Part shown: in pieces, positions 20,401 to 30,129 of the stretch | Layout of the letters: each line of letters starts with the position of its first letter | Numbering within the stretch: position 1 is the stretch's first letter | Notes under the pieces: generated by a model | Told to the model about the DNA's origin: nothing | Seen by the model: only the letters and a program-made list of their open reading frames with translations | Database searches by the model: none | Made by a program: the position numbers and the translations under genes | NCBI GenBank assembly: GCA_933207985.1 | Contig: OW240918.1 | Location: 24,348,833 to 24,412,832, forward strand | Reading direction: 5' to 3' | DNA length: 64,000 nucleotides | From: Pelobates cultripes | Taxonomy: Eukaryota; Chordata; Amphibia; Anura; Pelobatidae

Positions 20401-22479
20401 GTGTCAGTATGTGTATGTGTCAGTATGTCTGTCAGTGCGTCAGTATGTCTGTGTGTGTGTGTCAGTATATCAGTCTGTGTGTGTCAATGTATGTGCCTGT
20501 GTGTGTGTGTGTGTGTCAGTATATCTGTCAGTGTGTGTGTGTGTCAGTATATCTGTCAGTGTGTGGGTGTCAGTATTTCTGTCAGTGTATGTGTGTCAGT
20601 ATGTTGATCAGTGTATGTGTCTGTGTGTGTGTGTGTGTCAGTATGTCTGTATATGTGCCTGTGTCAGTTTGTCTGTCAGTACGTCTACCAGTGTATGTGT
20701 CTCTGTGTGTGTCAATATATGTACCTGTGTCAGTGTGTCTGTCAGTGTATGTGCCTGTTTATCTGTATGCAGTCAGTGTATGTATCTGTGTATCTGCTTG
20801 TGCATCAGAGTGTGTACCTGTGCATCTGAGCCGCAACTTTAAATACAAATACACCCCTCCATTCAAACTTCAACACTACATATAAAACACACTCCTGCAT
20901 TGAAACGTCAACACTACATACAAGCACACTCCTACATTCAAAAACAAACACTACACATAAATGCACACTTGCATTCAAACTCCAGTACCACATACAAACA
21001 CATTCACACAAACATACTCCATACAAACACATGCTTACATTCAAACATACTAACATGGCTCAGTGCTAAATACAACCCTGCAAGCATGGGAAATTGGTAG
21101 AGTCCCAGCTGTCAAAGCATTGTTGGAGTTGCACGACAGATGGGGTTCTACCTTTAGTCCAACCTTGCAATTGGGGGTCCCAATAAAATTCATTCTACTT
21201 TAGTACCGCCACTGCGTTGGGATGGATGCCGTGATTGCATACCAGGGAGTGAGGGGCGAGAGCGGCAGGGCACAGGGGGCCCAAGCAAACACTTGCCCAG
21301 GGTCCATTCGTTATTAAAGACGGCCCTGTTGATAGTACAGGTTTGTTGAAATCAATGCTGTGGTTTTTGGGGTTTTGTGAAGGGGCAGCAGAGGAACTGT
21401 TACAGACAGAATTCTGAACAAGTAATACAATGGAACTGCTGTGAGGTCAATAAGACATTAACAGCACCTGTAACACTCTGGAAAGTATTTGAGAATTTTA
21501 TTACCATATGTGCTTGTACACAGCATGAATCATTTGAAGATCTTTTTATTTATATTTTTTTTTTTTCATTTATTTAGAAAATTTGTCGTTAAACTTTTTT
21601 TAATAGCTTCTAGTCTGTTTGGAAAGCAAACATTTTGGCAAAATGTTAGTAACATTTGTTAAATGCGATTCACCATCTGCCTATAAGTTTAAATATGTTC
21701 TAAATCCAGTATCCCAGATCGAACCATTTTTTTCCAAGTAAATCTTCAAAAAACAAGGATTAGTAGGAAAGCCTGAATGCTGTTTTCTTTAAAAGATGTA
21801 ATCTTTATTCCGAGGTAAGTGAAAATATAAATGGTGGAAAATGCAGAATCCTGAATAATGAAATTAACAGCAAGTCACAATGTGCCCACCAACACACTAT
21901 CACCTCCACACACACCAATTTTATATATCCAGTAAGAAAGTGGGAGTGAGGAAGCTTAAAGAAACACTGCACTGTATAAAGTTTATTTTTACAAATTCCT
22001 CTGTGTGAACAAAATTTGGCTTTTTGAAATTTGGACATGTTATGTTCCCTGATATTTTACTTTTAAGAGTGGCTTTGAAGTAAGGTTGTAAGAAGGCAGT
22101 GACTCATTCTGAGTTGGACTGTAGCTGTCCTGTTACTCTCTCAGTTGCTCTGTATGCTTATCATATACCCCTCTATAAGCTGACTTACAATTGATTGTTC
22201 TTCCAGTAAGATCAACCAGCAAGATCTGTCAGCTAGGAAAGTGCCTGCTTGGTTTGCACTTTTTTTTGTTATAATCATAATTTTAATACAGTACATCCAC
22301 TTAAAATGTATACTATAACTTGCTTCACTGCAATGTCAATTTCTATACAGGTTGACTAATATATAATTTTTTTTTTTTCTTCTAGGAAAATGACAGGACA
22401 CTCTTTTCACATGGGATATACCATGGCGATTCTTAATGGCATTGTAGCAGCGCTGACTGTCATTTGGTGCATGATTTAA
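10581..22479 (+). CDS. ARL6IP6: ARL6IP6 (ARL6-interacting protein 6), four coding exons
   Basis: Coding join 10581-10950, 11743-11796, 11932-12064, 22386-22479: 651 bases, 216 residues, close to the 226 of human. All junctions are GT-AG and keep the frame (phases 1, 1, 2). The protein has a basic, serine-rich N-terminus, then hydrophobic segments at about 98-122, 143-167 and 195-216. The C-terminal half is the family signature ([18 protein letters not shown], then LSPARF and TGHSFHMGY), which I recognise as near-identical to mammalian ARL6IP6. It is a multi-pass endomembrane/nuclear-envelope protein found as a partner of the small GTPase ARL6; its biochemical role is poorly known. ATG 10581 is chosen because the human N-terminus aligns in length and the predicted exon 1 has an upstream in-frame stop. 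The last intron (12065-22385) is 10.3 kb and full of transposons. Confidence 0.93.
11743..11796 (+). CDS. ARL6IP6: ARL6IP6 exon 3
   Basis: A 54-base exon between acceptor CTCAATGTAG and donor GTATGT (11797). It encodes an acidic linker ([17 protein letters not shown]) between the first and second membrane segments, matching the position of the human linker. Confidence 0.88.
11932..12064 (+). CDS. ARL6IP6: ARL6IP6 exon 4
   Basis: A 133-base exon from acceptor TTTTGGCATAG to donor GTAAGG (12065). It encodes the second membrane segment and the diagnostic [19 protein letters not shown] stretch. Strongest single support for the gene identity. Confidence 0.95.
12065..13128 (+). other. Start of ARL6IP6 intron 4
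   Basis: Noncoding intron sequence with a CT-rich tract near 12165-12200 and pieces resembling TTAA MITE interiors (CAGTCAGATGGTCTCTCTGAG near 12230; compare 52870). No exon-like segment is seen. Confidence 0.5.
13137..13937. mobile_element. Non-autonomous hAT element
   Basis: An 801-bp element with ends CATGGGTTGCCAACC and GGTTGACTACCCCTG and a perfect 8-bp target duplication ATTTAAAG at 13129-13136 and 13938-13945. No transposase frame is seen. Much of it is present again, inverted, at about 16930-17885. Confidence 0.8.
13944..14414. mobile_element. Long-type TTAA MITE (decayed)
   Basis: Begins after TTAA at 13940-13943 inside the hAT target duplication and ends near GTAATGTCCCTTC. Its interior (CTGCATGTGACTTGCACAG, CTTCCTGTAAAGAGA) matches the copy at 51055-51601. 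The outer TTAA on the right has been lost. Confidence 0.6.
14415..15444 (+). other. Intron 4 sequence, nothing recognised
   Basis: AT-rich unique-looking intron sequence without a clear repeat or reading frame. Confidence 0.4.
15449..15660. mobile_element. Half TTAA MITE
   Basis: AGGAACACTATAGGGTCAGG follows TTAA (15445-15448), then the palindrome GAACACAAACGTGTTC. The copy stops without a right terminus. Same subfamily as 7396. Confidence 0.55.
15661..16514 (+). other. Intron 4 sequence, nothing recognised
   Basis: No repeat termini, tandem array or protein similarity was noticed here. Confidence 0.35.
16523..17911. mobile_element. hAT element with a nested inverted hAT fragment
   Basis: Ends CAGCGTTTTCCCAATTAG and TTAATTGGGAACCCCTG are inverted, with a perfect 8-bp duplication GTCTAAGC at 16515-16522 and 17912-17919. 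A GC-rich section (16640-16760) is followed by a CA-rich tract. From about 16930 to 17885 it carries an inverted, truncated copy of the 13137 element, which makes this a composite. Confidence 0.75.
17331..17420. repeat. (TTA)n-(TAA)n palindromic microsatellite
   Basis: About 18 TTA/ATT triplets switch to about 12 TAA/AAT triplets, giving a perfect inverted repeat able to form a hairpin. The related position of the 13137 element (near 13441) has only five to six ATT units, so it expanded in this copy. Confidence 0.9.
18566..18596. repeat. (GT)n microsatellite
   Basis: About 14 GT dinucleotides preceding a TA-rich tract at the edge of a PLE-like module. Confidence 0.85.
18632..19449 (-). mobile_element. 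Fold-back Penelope-like element fragment
   Basis: The left part (minus sense) carries a hammerhead-like motif at 18701-18735. From about 19040 to 19232 the sequence is repeated inverted at about 19258-19449 around a loop of roughly 25 bp (shared: ACAGGAGCTTATGGCGTGAT, GGTTTTTATTACTG). The plan (inverted 3' piece joined to a truncated sense piece) is the same as in the PLE at 58317-62298, which supports the assignment. No coding part remains. Confidence 0.6.
18701..18735 (-). ncRNA. Hammerhead-ribozyme-like motif A
   Basis: On the minus strand: CTGAAGA (18732-18726), a hairpin whose arms AGCCCA and TGGGCT pair, then GAAA (18707-18704) and CGTC. CTGANGA and GAAA are the two conserved boxes of hammerhead ribozymes; the ACGT after them is self-complementary, as in ribozymes that form helix III between two copies. 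One extra A lies between the first box and the stem, so activity is uncertain. Confidence 0.6.
19450..19592. mobile_element. Fragment of long-type TTAA MITE
   Basis: Matches the right part of 51055-51601 (GTGATTTAA, CCTAAATGGCAGTGAATTGA, GCAGTGAGA) and begins abruptly at the fold-back boundary, so the PLE probably inserted into or deleted part of this MITE. Confidence 0.6.
19610..19740. mobile_element. Half TTAA MITE
   Basis: AGGGATACTCTAACCATCAT follows TTAA (19606-19609). Resembles interiors at 22776 and 33690 (TGTAGTGGTTATGGTGCC type). No right end seen. Confidence 0.45.
19847..21328. mobile_element. Non-autonomous hAT element with GT microsatellite
   Basis: Perfect inverted ends CAGGGCCGTCTTTAA and TTAAAGACGGCCCTG with an exact 8-bp duplication TTGATAGT (19839-19846, 21329-21336). 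A GC-rich block (19900-20030) is followed by GT-rich repeats and then by CA-rich short repeats. The GC block (GAGCCGGAAGATGACG, TTCAGCTCCCTCGCGCACC) recurs inverted at 50405-50495. No transposase reading frame. Confidence 0.9.
20070..20830. repeat. GT-rich microsatellite (TGTGT/TCAGTATG variants)
   Basis: About 760 bp of TGTGTGTTAGTGTATG-like and TGTGTGTCAGTATGTC-like units inside the hAT element. The cysteine/valine-rich open frames it produces are artefacts. Confidence 0.95.
21337..22385 (+). other. End of ARL6IP6 intron 4
   Basis: AT-rich intron sequence with no element recognised. It ends in the T tract and TTCTTCTAG acceptor of exon 5. Confidence 0.5.
22386..22479 (+). CDS. ARL6IP6: ARL6IP6 exon 5 (last coding exon)
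   Basis: After a T-rich tract and TTCTTCTAG, 94 bases encode [11 protein letters not shown] and the third membrane segment, ending ...VIWCMI then TAA at 22477-22479. Confidence 0.93.
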
Positions 22480-22775
22480 ATGGACACAATGCAAGGATCT
22501 CAATTTATGTACAACTCGCTGAATTTTAGATATTGCTAACAAATACCAATGCTAATGCAGCTATGTGAATATGTCCAGTATTGAGGAAATTTGTATGGTT
22601 TTATAAATATATATGTATATTGGTTTGAATGACTTGTAATTAACATGATTTATATATTTATGTAATAACGCTGTTTATACAGAAAGGAATTTATAGGAAC
22701 TGTTTATATTCAGTTTTATTTTATGGTTTAGGGTAACTTAAAGTTCAGTAGTTTTAAAATAACTCTCCAAACAAT

Positions 22776-23340
22776 CATGACCCTTTATGGCATGCTGTAG
22801 TGGTTATGGTGCCAAGAGTGGCATTGGGCCCCCTCTCTCCTATTGTAAGTAGTCAATCTGTTTGACATCTTACCTGGACTAATTTGCTGGTCACTATTCC
22901 TTGTCTCTCTGTAGCCACCAGGAGAGCTGGACCTCCTGCCCAGGATCCTCCATTTAGCTCTCCTGAGCTAAGTCAGTATATTGGCTTAGAGCAGGGGTGT
23001 GGAATCTTTGGCCCTCCAGATGTTTTGGACTACATCTTCCATGATGCTCCTACAGCCATAATGCTAGCAAAACATCAGGAGATATGTAGTTCACAACATC
23101 TGGTGAGCCTGAAGGTTCCCCACCCCTGGCTTAGAGCATCAGCTGATTGCTCTCAGCCAATGAGGTAAGCCTTGCACCTGCAGGCTTAGGTGAGAGTGGT
23201 GCCTGGCAGACCTGAGGTGAGAAGACAAACTGCTTTAAAATGGTTTAACTACTTATATTGGGCGGAGGTACCAGGTTACCCCTGGCACTATAACCACTGC
23301 ATCATGTTGTAGTGGTTATAGTATTTGGAGTGTTCTTTTA
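22776..23340. mobile_element. Old TTAA MITE hosting a hAT MITE
   Basis: Inverted segments CATGCTGTAGTGGTTATGG on the left and CATGTTGTAGTGGTTATAG on the right bracket the region. It is interrupted by the hAT MITE at 22992-23128. Termini are degraded, so limits are approximate. Confidence 0.5.
22992..23128. mobile_element. hAT MITE, 137 bp
   Basis: Ends CAGGGGTGTGGAA and GTTCCCCACCCCTG are inverted, with an exact 8-bp duplication GCTTAGAG at 22984-22991 and 23129-23136. Interior CTCCAGATGTTTTGGACTAC is a common vertebrate hAT-MITE type; a diverged relative lies near 28738-28840. Confidence 0.9.
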
Positions 23341-24565
23341 AGTACAGGAGAGTGTTAGAGGGATGGAGATAGATATATATATAAATAAAATTAGGTTTAC
23401 TTTACTATGTTTTAAAAATTAGAATGCTCTTGAAATTGTTTTTTCAAATGTGTTTCAGAAAAGGAAAAATGTTGCCAAAAGTTAAAATTATTTATATTGT
23501 ATCATAAATGTAAATTAAATAGGAATGTATTTCTAGGAATGTGGTGTCAGGGGCCCCAGGACTTTTCCATTTAAGTGTTTTAAACATATTCAAATGGCAC
23601 AAAATACGGTCAGTGATGGCAGATGTCTTCCCTGAATATCCAAATGTGATGGACTGTTCTATCAATGTATTGAGCAGGGAATCCATCTTCTCAGTGCACC
23701 CAACAAAAAGACCTATATGACCTGCATCGCTTTCAACTTACTTTCAACTTAAAAGCATAAATAAAACTGTGAGCAGAATGGTAGCATACATGGTTGTTTT
23801 TTTTTTTGTAACTTTATTGTGGGAGTCTTGATAATATCAGATTACATCTGCATACATTAATGGCATTACAAAAGGCCACCAGAACCACGTCATCTTAATT
23901 TAGTGGTTCTGGGCCATAGGGACTGTCCCTGCAGCCTCAGCAGTGTAAACGGTACCTTTTTTGAGTAAAGGCAATGTTTACATTGCTGCCTAGTACCACT
24001 AGAGACTTCCTGGATTTGGTCCTGCAAAGATTGTAGGAAACGCGTTCAGAATATCCAGTGCTGAACCCTTCCCATAGAGAAGAATTGTCTCCATGCATTT
24101 CTATGAGGAGATGATGATTTACACAGTGCGGTGATACTATCCTTCCAATGTTTCAATTTAATAGTGGATTGTCTTAAATAATCAAGAGTGGCATTTGAGA
24201 CACTTTTATTCCATGGGAATAAAGTTAGCCTTTTTTTATTTTTATTTATTTATATTTTTGTAGGGTCTAAGACAATTTTTCTTTTTTTAGTATCTTTTAA
24301 AATATAAAAATGTATTTTTATTTATTTTTATACTTTTTAGGCTATGTTGCTCTGTAAGGTAAATATCTGTATTTAAACGTATACTCTTGGGACCATAACA
24401 TGCTGTTGTGATTATAGTATCAGGATTAGCCTTTTTAGTATAATTACCCATCGTTATGTTTGTAGTTTGGGGAAATTGTATTGATGATTGAGTAAAAGCA
24501 TTCTACTGATATTTGACTGCTGCACTTTCTATAACATTTTTGTTCATTTGATTTTTTTAATTTTA

Positions 24566-24571
24566 AATAAA
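24566..24571 (+). terminator. ARL6IP6: Proximal AATAAA polyadenylation signal candidate
   Basis: AATAAA 2.1 kb after the ARL6IP6 stop, followed by the GT-containing AAATGTTGTAATTT. It lies just before the PLE insertion. Confidence 0.4.
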
Positions 24572-24674
24572 GGGCTTTAACACTCAGTCTAAATGTTGTA
24601 ATTTATTTATTTTTAGCAAACAATCTAAGTAAAAACGTATAGTTTTTTTTTTTGTATTTTAGTATAAGTAGATT

Positions 24675-25729
24675 ACAATAATAACAGAAAAAAACATAGC
24701 ATAATACTGTTAACTAGGAAAAGGGAGTGGAAATGTAGATGGTAATTCACACTCACAAACCAAAATTGATTGTAGGCATATCTTATAAAACGATGAATAT
24801 CTCAGGATAAGTGGAACATCATGGTGTACATAGAAGGGAACAAAAAAGCATAATAGTGCAGAGTATCTTGGTAAAAAGTACACTTTAATGATAAGGCACA
24901 CTTACAATGTTGTAGTGGCAAGCAGGCATATAAAAACAACCGGTCTCGGGATCACAGGATCAACAGAACCAGAAACTCAAATAAAATAAAAAACCTGATA
25001 AATCAACAATAAAAACTCTTAAACACTATAAAAAAGCCCTACGCATTTCGTTCAAACGTCCTTGAACTTCCTCAGGGGAAGAAGAGTCCTATGTGTAGAT
25101 ATAACCATCTATATAATATTCATGGCTTTTAAACCCGTCCGGTTTGGCGCGCCGAAAAAATCCTCCAATTGTCCGCTTACTTCCGGGTTCGCCGTCTGTA
25201 ATACTTCCGGGTGTGACCTGCTGACGCAACCGGAAATGCAGCTCACGTCTCTCTTCCGGATCTCTACCTATGCGTTCCACCTAATATGCGTTCCACCGCT
25301 CGTTTGTAGAGCGGAGAACCATAATTAATAAAGAGAAAATTAAAGAACATATATAAACAATATTGGTTATATCCATAGTTATAATCTCAAACATAACAGT
25401 GTTTATCTAGATAATATAAATCCTTGCTAATACTTCTCTTAATAAATGTACAGAGTATGGCATAAAAAATTATTTAATTCCCAGAAAATACATATAATTA
25501 GACAACATTGCCAAAACAGATATTTGTCAATATTAAAACTATATACAAAAAGAAGTGCAGAAAGTGCATAAAAGATAGATTTATCCCTTTTGTTCATATC
25601 TATTGAGGACCTGGAGGAGTCCTTATCTACAATACATTTAGTTCAAGGGTAATTGTTTAGTTTTTTAATTATTACCCACTAAGAGTGTGTTCTATCCACT
25701 AGTGGGTGAATCTGTACCTTTTCTATTTG
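24675..25729 (-). mobile_element. Penelope-like element, noncoding 3' part
   Basis: A 1055-bp insertion bounded by an exact 14-bp duplication AGTATAAGTAGATT at 24661-24674 and 25730-25743. It holds a hammerhead-like motif (25041-25078, minus) and two ATGCGTTCCAC segments near 25268-25300 that also occur in the PLE near 58890-58912, tying it to that family. No reading frame of the element survives. Confidence 0.75.
25041..25078 (-). ncRNA. Hammerhead-ribozyme-like motif B
   Basis: Minus strand: CTGAGGA (25075-25069), hairpin arms GTTCAA and TTGAAC, GAAA (25049-25046), then TGCGT. The stem differs in sequence from the other copies but pairs perfectly. Confidence 0.6.
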
Positions 25730-26752
25730 AGTATAAGTAGATTGCATTGCATGACATTCAGCTATCGTTTTATTCAAGATAATTTCATATTTGCCCTAAA
25801 TAAACCTTTTTGTGCAAGCCAAATGAGTGATACGTTGTCAGCAAAGTGAGCCAAAAACATTAACTGCATCTCTCACATTACACATTGGCTGCTTTGCTAT
25901 TCTTTCCTATCCTCCTTTCTTCTCCAGAGATTTGTGCAATTTTAGAATCTTTGCTCGTTCCAATATTTAGCACTAGTCCTGGATAGATAGCAGTAGTTTT
26001 AATTATACATCTATCTAAAGCCTAAACTATCAGATTTTATGCTGCCATGTTCCAATTGAAACGATTATTCAACGTAAACGGCTGATTATGTAGTAGATCA
26101 AACTGTCACTTACGCTTTTTACCCTAAGTGTTTTTTTTAAATGAAAATTTTAAGCACCAAAGTCACTTCTTAACTTTGGGGCATATTTGCTGCTTCTGCA
26201 GCCTTGCAAACTAAAACCTTGCTAATCTGAGTAACTGAACGTCATATTTTTGTAATTTTAACATTTCTTCGGTCAGTGATTCAATGATTGAATCCAGTCT
26301 GGTATAAGAATGCAACGGATGCGGACATCAAACACTGTGTGCATCCACCGCTTATCTATAAGAAACCTTGGATTCAGTGCGTCTCATAGAGTAGCTTTGG
26401 ATTGGTTGATTGCTCTGCATGTGCAGTATGACCTCAATGTTTCGATTTAAGAAGCATCTTACTGGAGACAGGTCATTAGAACCGAACACTACTTGCATTG
26501 AGACTGATGTGACATTGGATTTGTCATTCTTATTTATTTTAGAAAACCAAGTAACATAAAAATATGTCCATTTTTGAATGCGACCCCTACTTTTATTTTA
26601 TTATAGAGATGAGTTGTATCTACTTGTGTTGTTGAAAACCTTGTTTAAAATATTGTCATGTTGTATACTTGTATAGCATTGTAAGGACTATGAAACTACC
26701 GTGTGCCTTGTTTTGCTCACACTATCCATAATGTTGCATATTTAAACTCCTA

Positions 26753-26758
26753 AATAAA
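26753..26758 (+). terminator. ARL6IP6: Distal AATAAA polyadenylation signal candidate
   Basis: AATAAA followed 20 bases later by GTGTGGTTTG, a GT-rich downstream element, in unique-looking sequence after the PLE insertion. Confidence 0.5.
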
Positions 26759-26775
26759 GAATGTAAACAAATCCA

Positions 26776-27417
26776 GCGTGTGGTTTGCGAATTTGCTGGA
26801 TGAAATTTTTAGCTAGACTTGTATGTTATGCTTCTACTAAATAGGCCTTGTGAAAAATTGTATGCTATTTCTTTGCACAGTAAGATAGGTAAAAAAAAAT
26901 TTTTTTTTATTTTTTTTAATAGAGGCATCGACATTCAAACTGCACATTTTAGAGAAAAATAGCCCAATGTAAAAAATGTTATGATTTCATTTATGCAATG
27001 GTAGTGTAAGGAACGTTTTAGCAGACATTACATTTATGTGTATCTGGAGGTGAATACAGACACTACAAAAAGGAACTGCTTGACCGAGCGACTGGCCAAA
27101 CTGCTGTCATTTCTGCTCACAGGAGAAGTATAAATATGAGTTTATCGATTTATTATTAATACCATGAAGAAGGCAATCTTTGATTTCTTGACCAGTGCAA
27201 AAGAATTAAAATTAGGCAAGAATTAAATGCATTTTGTTTCTTAATTAGTTGGCATCCCACAAAGCGACCTATTGATCAGATCTCATACCCACGAAAAGAA
27301 TGCTAGTAGAACTTTAATGTCAAACGTAAGCTCAGTGGATACAAAGACTATAAAATGTGCCCATTTATCAGAACTGTCAAGTCTTCACAACAAAAAGTCC
27401 AGTAAGTAGCCACAGCT
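26776..27417. other. Noncoding spacer
   Basis: AT-rich sequence with a short A/T run near 26890. No gene or repeat recognised. Confidence 0.4.
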
Positions 27418-27605
27418 CTTCTTATTTGTAGACTGCCAGTTGCCTACTTATTTGTAGAGTGGGTTTTGATTCTGCCAGGTGGCTGCTTATCTGTAGAGTG
27501 GCCAGTAAGCTTGCCAGGTGGCCGTTTTGTATTTAGAAAGGCAGTAAGCATGCCAGGTGGCTGTTTATCTGCAGTGGGTAGTAATCCTGCCAACTGGCTC
27601 CTCCA
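27418..27605. repeat. Imperfect minisatellite (CTGCCAGGTGGCTGCTTAT type)
   Basis: Three to four diverged copies of a 45-60-bp unit containing TGCCAGGTGGCTG and TTATCTGTAGAGTGG. Confidence 0.7.
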
Positions 27606-27767
27606 GATGCATAGTGTTCTTTTTAATCTGTATGGAAATGGCCTTATCAACCTTGGGAACAAACTAACATATTAAGGTTATTTTGGAGGAATGAGTACAT
27701 TCTATCAGAGTGAATAAAGAAACTGGCTTCTAACTACAGGATGAGAAAAAAATTGGGTCCTGCTTAA

Positions 27768-27839
27768 CCCCTTAAGGACACATGACATGTGTGACATCTC
27801 ATGATTCCCTTTTATTCCAGAAGTTTGGTCCTTAAGGGG
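27768..27839. mobile_element. 72-bp TTAA palindromic MITE, copy 2
   Basis: CCCCTTAAGGACACATGAC to GGTCCTTAAGGGG, opposite in orientation to copy 1, with TTAA at 27764-27767 and 27840-27843. The right TTAA is also the left target site of the next MITE. Confidence 0.85.
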
Positions 27840-27843
27840 TTAA

Positions 27844-28083
27844 AGGACCACTATAGGCACCCAGACCACTTCAGCTTAATGAAGTGGTCTGGGTGCCAGG
27901 TCCAGCTAGGGTTAACCCTTATTTTTTTCTATAAACATAGCATTCAGTCGAGGAGAGGAGGAGGTAAGTTTAACCCCTTCCTCACCCCAGAGCCCGGCGG
28001 GAGGGGGACCCCGAGGGTGGGGGCACCCTCAGGGCACTATAGTGCCAAGAAAACAAGTGTTTTCCTGGCACTATAGTGGTCCT
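27844..28083. mobile_element. TTAA MITE, short internal deletion copy
   Basis: AGGACCACTATAGGCACCC to CACTATAGTGGTCCT between TTAA 27840-27843 and 28084-28087. The interior ATAAACATAGCA hairpin is cut short compared with 6107-6548. Confidence 0.8.
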
Positions 28084-28224
28084 TTAAAATATTTAGGGTT
28101 ATCCACTAAAGTGAGAATTCAAAGTGAATTTCAAAGTCCGCTATGTTTTCTGTTTGCGTACTCTGGCCTTAAATTTGAAATTCACTGTGAATTCTTACTT
28201 GGTGAGTAAACCTGTTGGTGTTAA

Positions 28225-28729
28225 AGGGATTGATTTTGAAAGACCGTTTTTTTCAGATCACTGTAGCCCAGTAATAGATGTCAGAGCCTGAATCACTTCT
28301 TAGCAAGTGCAGCAACTTCAGTGTCTCTAATCATAAAATGATTGTTATTGGAAGACATGCAGGATCTGAAGTCCATGATCTAGATAAGGGATAGGAAACA
28401 CAGCCCTGGCCAATCAGCATCTCCTCATAGAGATGAATTGAATCAATTAATCTCTATGAGGAAAGTTCAGTGTCTGCATGCAGAGGGAGGAGATACTGAA
28501 TCACAGGATGCTGTGCACAGTGCTGCCCGGTGCTCTGCTGACAGCAGATCTGAGTGGATGGAGGCATATTATGGTTCACTCTGAGTGACTGGAAGTGTTC
28601 CTAGCTTTCAATGTAAACACTGTATTTTCTCAGAAAATAGTGTTTACATGAGAGAGGCTGCAGGGAGCTATAGTTCTTACCTGAACAACCTCATTAAGCT
28701 GAAGTTGTTCAGGTGACTATAGTGTCCAT
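28225..28729. mobile_element. TTAA MITE
   Basis: Starts AGGGATTGATTTTG after TTAA (28221-28224) and ends GTGACTATAGTGTCCAT before TTAA (28730-28733). Interior shared with 31507 and 43245 (CACTGTATTTTCTCAGAAAA, CTCTATGAGGAAAGTTCAG). Confidence 0.65.
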
Positions 28730-28840
28730 TTAAGCATTCCAGATATTGTGGACTTCATCTCCCATGATGCTTTGCCAGCATTATGGATGTAAGAATATTC
28801 TAGGAGATGAAGTCTATAACTTGTGCCTATCTCTGTACCT

Positions 28841-29570
28841 GATCTAGATAAGGGCACACAAGGTAACTTATTGTATATCATATCTTCTGCTGTTATAGTG
28901 AGGGCTAACAGAATTTGTGATTTAAATGAAAACTCTTTTTTATTTTTCTAAATAGTCCCTTTGTTTATACACTTCTTTCTCTTTGCCCTGCTTTCTCAGC
29001 CATTTTACTGCCTCCTGTGCATTCACAGATCAATGAAATCATCCTGTGATCTCCATGCAAGCAGAACACAACCATGTTCGCTTATCTTGTCTGTGATTCT
29101 TGCAAAACATACAGTAAAACTGAGCAGCTGTGAATACAGTAACTTCAGCAAGTGGAACAAGGACACGGGTACCATTCTAAACGTTTTCCATATTGATTTG
29201 CTGTCCATGGCCAAAATCCATATCCTTGGGAGGTGAAGGTAAGGAATCTGCTCTATTCTAAGTGATAATTTTAATATTTTTTTTAGTTATGTATTTTTCT
29301 AAATATTTTTAAATAAATTGCATTCAAATTGAAATTTAATAAAATGAACAAACTATAGCTTAACATCAGAATAAACTCACGAAACACAATCCTACACCCA
29401 GTTTAGTTAATATCTAAATGCAAAAAAGGGCAAGTATGGCAAAATAGTTATATACAGGAAAGTTTGCAGGTAGGGTATTCCTGTCTGAATCTGTAATTGG
29501 GAAAGGGGTGCACAGAGCTCCCACCAGCCAGTCTTTGACAGTGAGCAGGTTCGTGTCAGATCTTGTAGAG
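28841..29570. other. Noncoding spacer
   Basis: A diverged hAT-MITE relative ends near 28840; the rest shows no recognisable gene. The open frame at 28961-29236 resembles nothing known to me. Confidence 0.35.
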
Positions 29571-29696
29571 TAGCGTTTCTCAAACCAGTCCTCAAGAACC
29601 ACCAACAGTCCAGATTTTGTTAGTATCCCCATTGGAATAAAACAGGGAAATACATAAATCCTGGACTGTTGGTGGGGACTGGTTTGAGAACCACTG
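29571..29696. mobile_element. Palindromic hAT MITE
   Basis: TAGCGTTTCTCAAACCAGTC and GACTGGTTTGAGAACCACTG are inverted; flanks TTGTAGAG (29563-29570) and GTGTAGAG (29697-29704) are a 7-of-8 target duplication. Related to 30819-30950 (shared AAAACAGGGAAATACATAA). Confidence 0.8.
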
Positions 29697-29769
29697 GTGT
29701 AGAGGAAGATACTCTTCTACATTCCACCAGTCTATAGACCAGGTGAGAAAGACACAAAAGAAGGGAGAG

Positions 29770-30129
29770 CTAGAAACACATCGGTTTGAGAGACACAAAG
29801 GGAGAAGGTGTAAGAGTCACGAGTAGTTGATAGACACATGCACTGTGTGTTACGTTTTCAGCAATTTGATCTATAGTAAGATCGCTCCCCATGTGTTCAA
29901 TGAGCTTTGGGGGCCCATGACCCTGACGCAGTTCACCAGTTCTTCCTTGAACACTTTTGGTAGGTACTAACCACTGCATACCGGGAACACCTGACAAGTT
30001 TTGAACATGCTTTGACCCAGTCACTATTTGGCCCTTGTCAAAGTCACTAAGATCATTTGGCTTGCCTATTTTTCCTTCTTCCAACAAATTCAAGAACTGA
30101 TTGTTCACTTGCTGCTTAATAAATCTCAC
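29770..30129 (-). pseudogene. Tc1-type transposase N-terminal relic
   Basis: The 119-residue minus-strand frame contains GKPNDLSDFDKGQIV and RQGHGPPKLI, which resemble the helix-turn-helix start and the RRQG-GRPR-like hinge of Tc1-family transposases. The stretch between them is degraded and the catalytic DDE domain is absent, so this is a dead 5' fragment. The assignment rests on these two motifs. Confidence 0.65.

Larger units (their letters stand above)
22480..26775 (+). other. ARL6IP6: Probable ARL6IP6 3'UTR region
   Basis: Sequence downstream of the stop. Two AATAAA signals stand out: 24566-24571, and 26753-26758 followed by a GT-rich CAGCGTGTGGTTTG. If the distal site is used, the 3'UTR is about 4.3 kb and contains a TTAA MITE with a nested hAT MITE (22776-23340) and a PLE insertion (24675-25729). 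Which site is used cannot be read from DNA. Confidence 0.45.

Noticed and set aside
20267..20885. Cysteine/valine-rich frames up to 191 residues
   Set aside because: Pure translation of GT-rich microsatellite inside a hAT element; the same applies at 34845-35500.
28961..29236. 91-residue frame with a hydrophobic start
   Set aside because: No similarity recognised, no supporting splice or promoter signals; likely chance.
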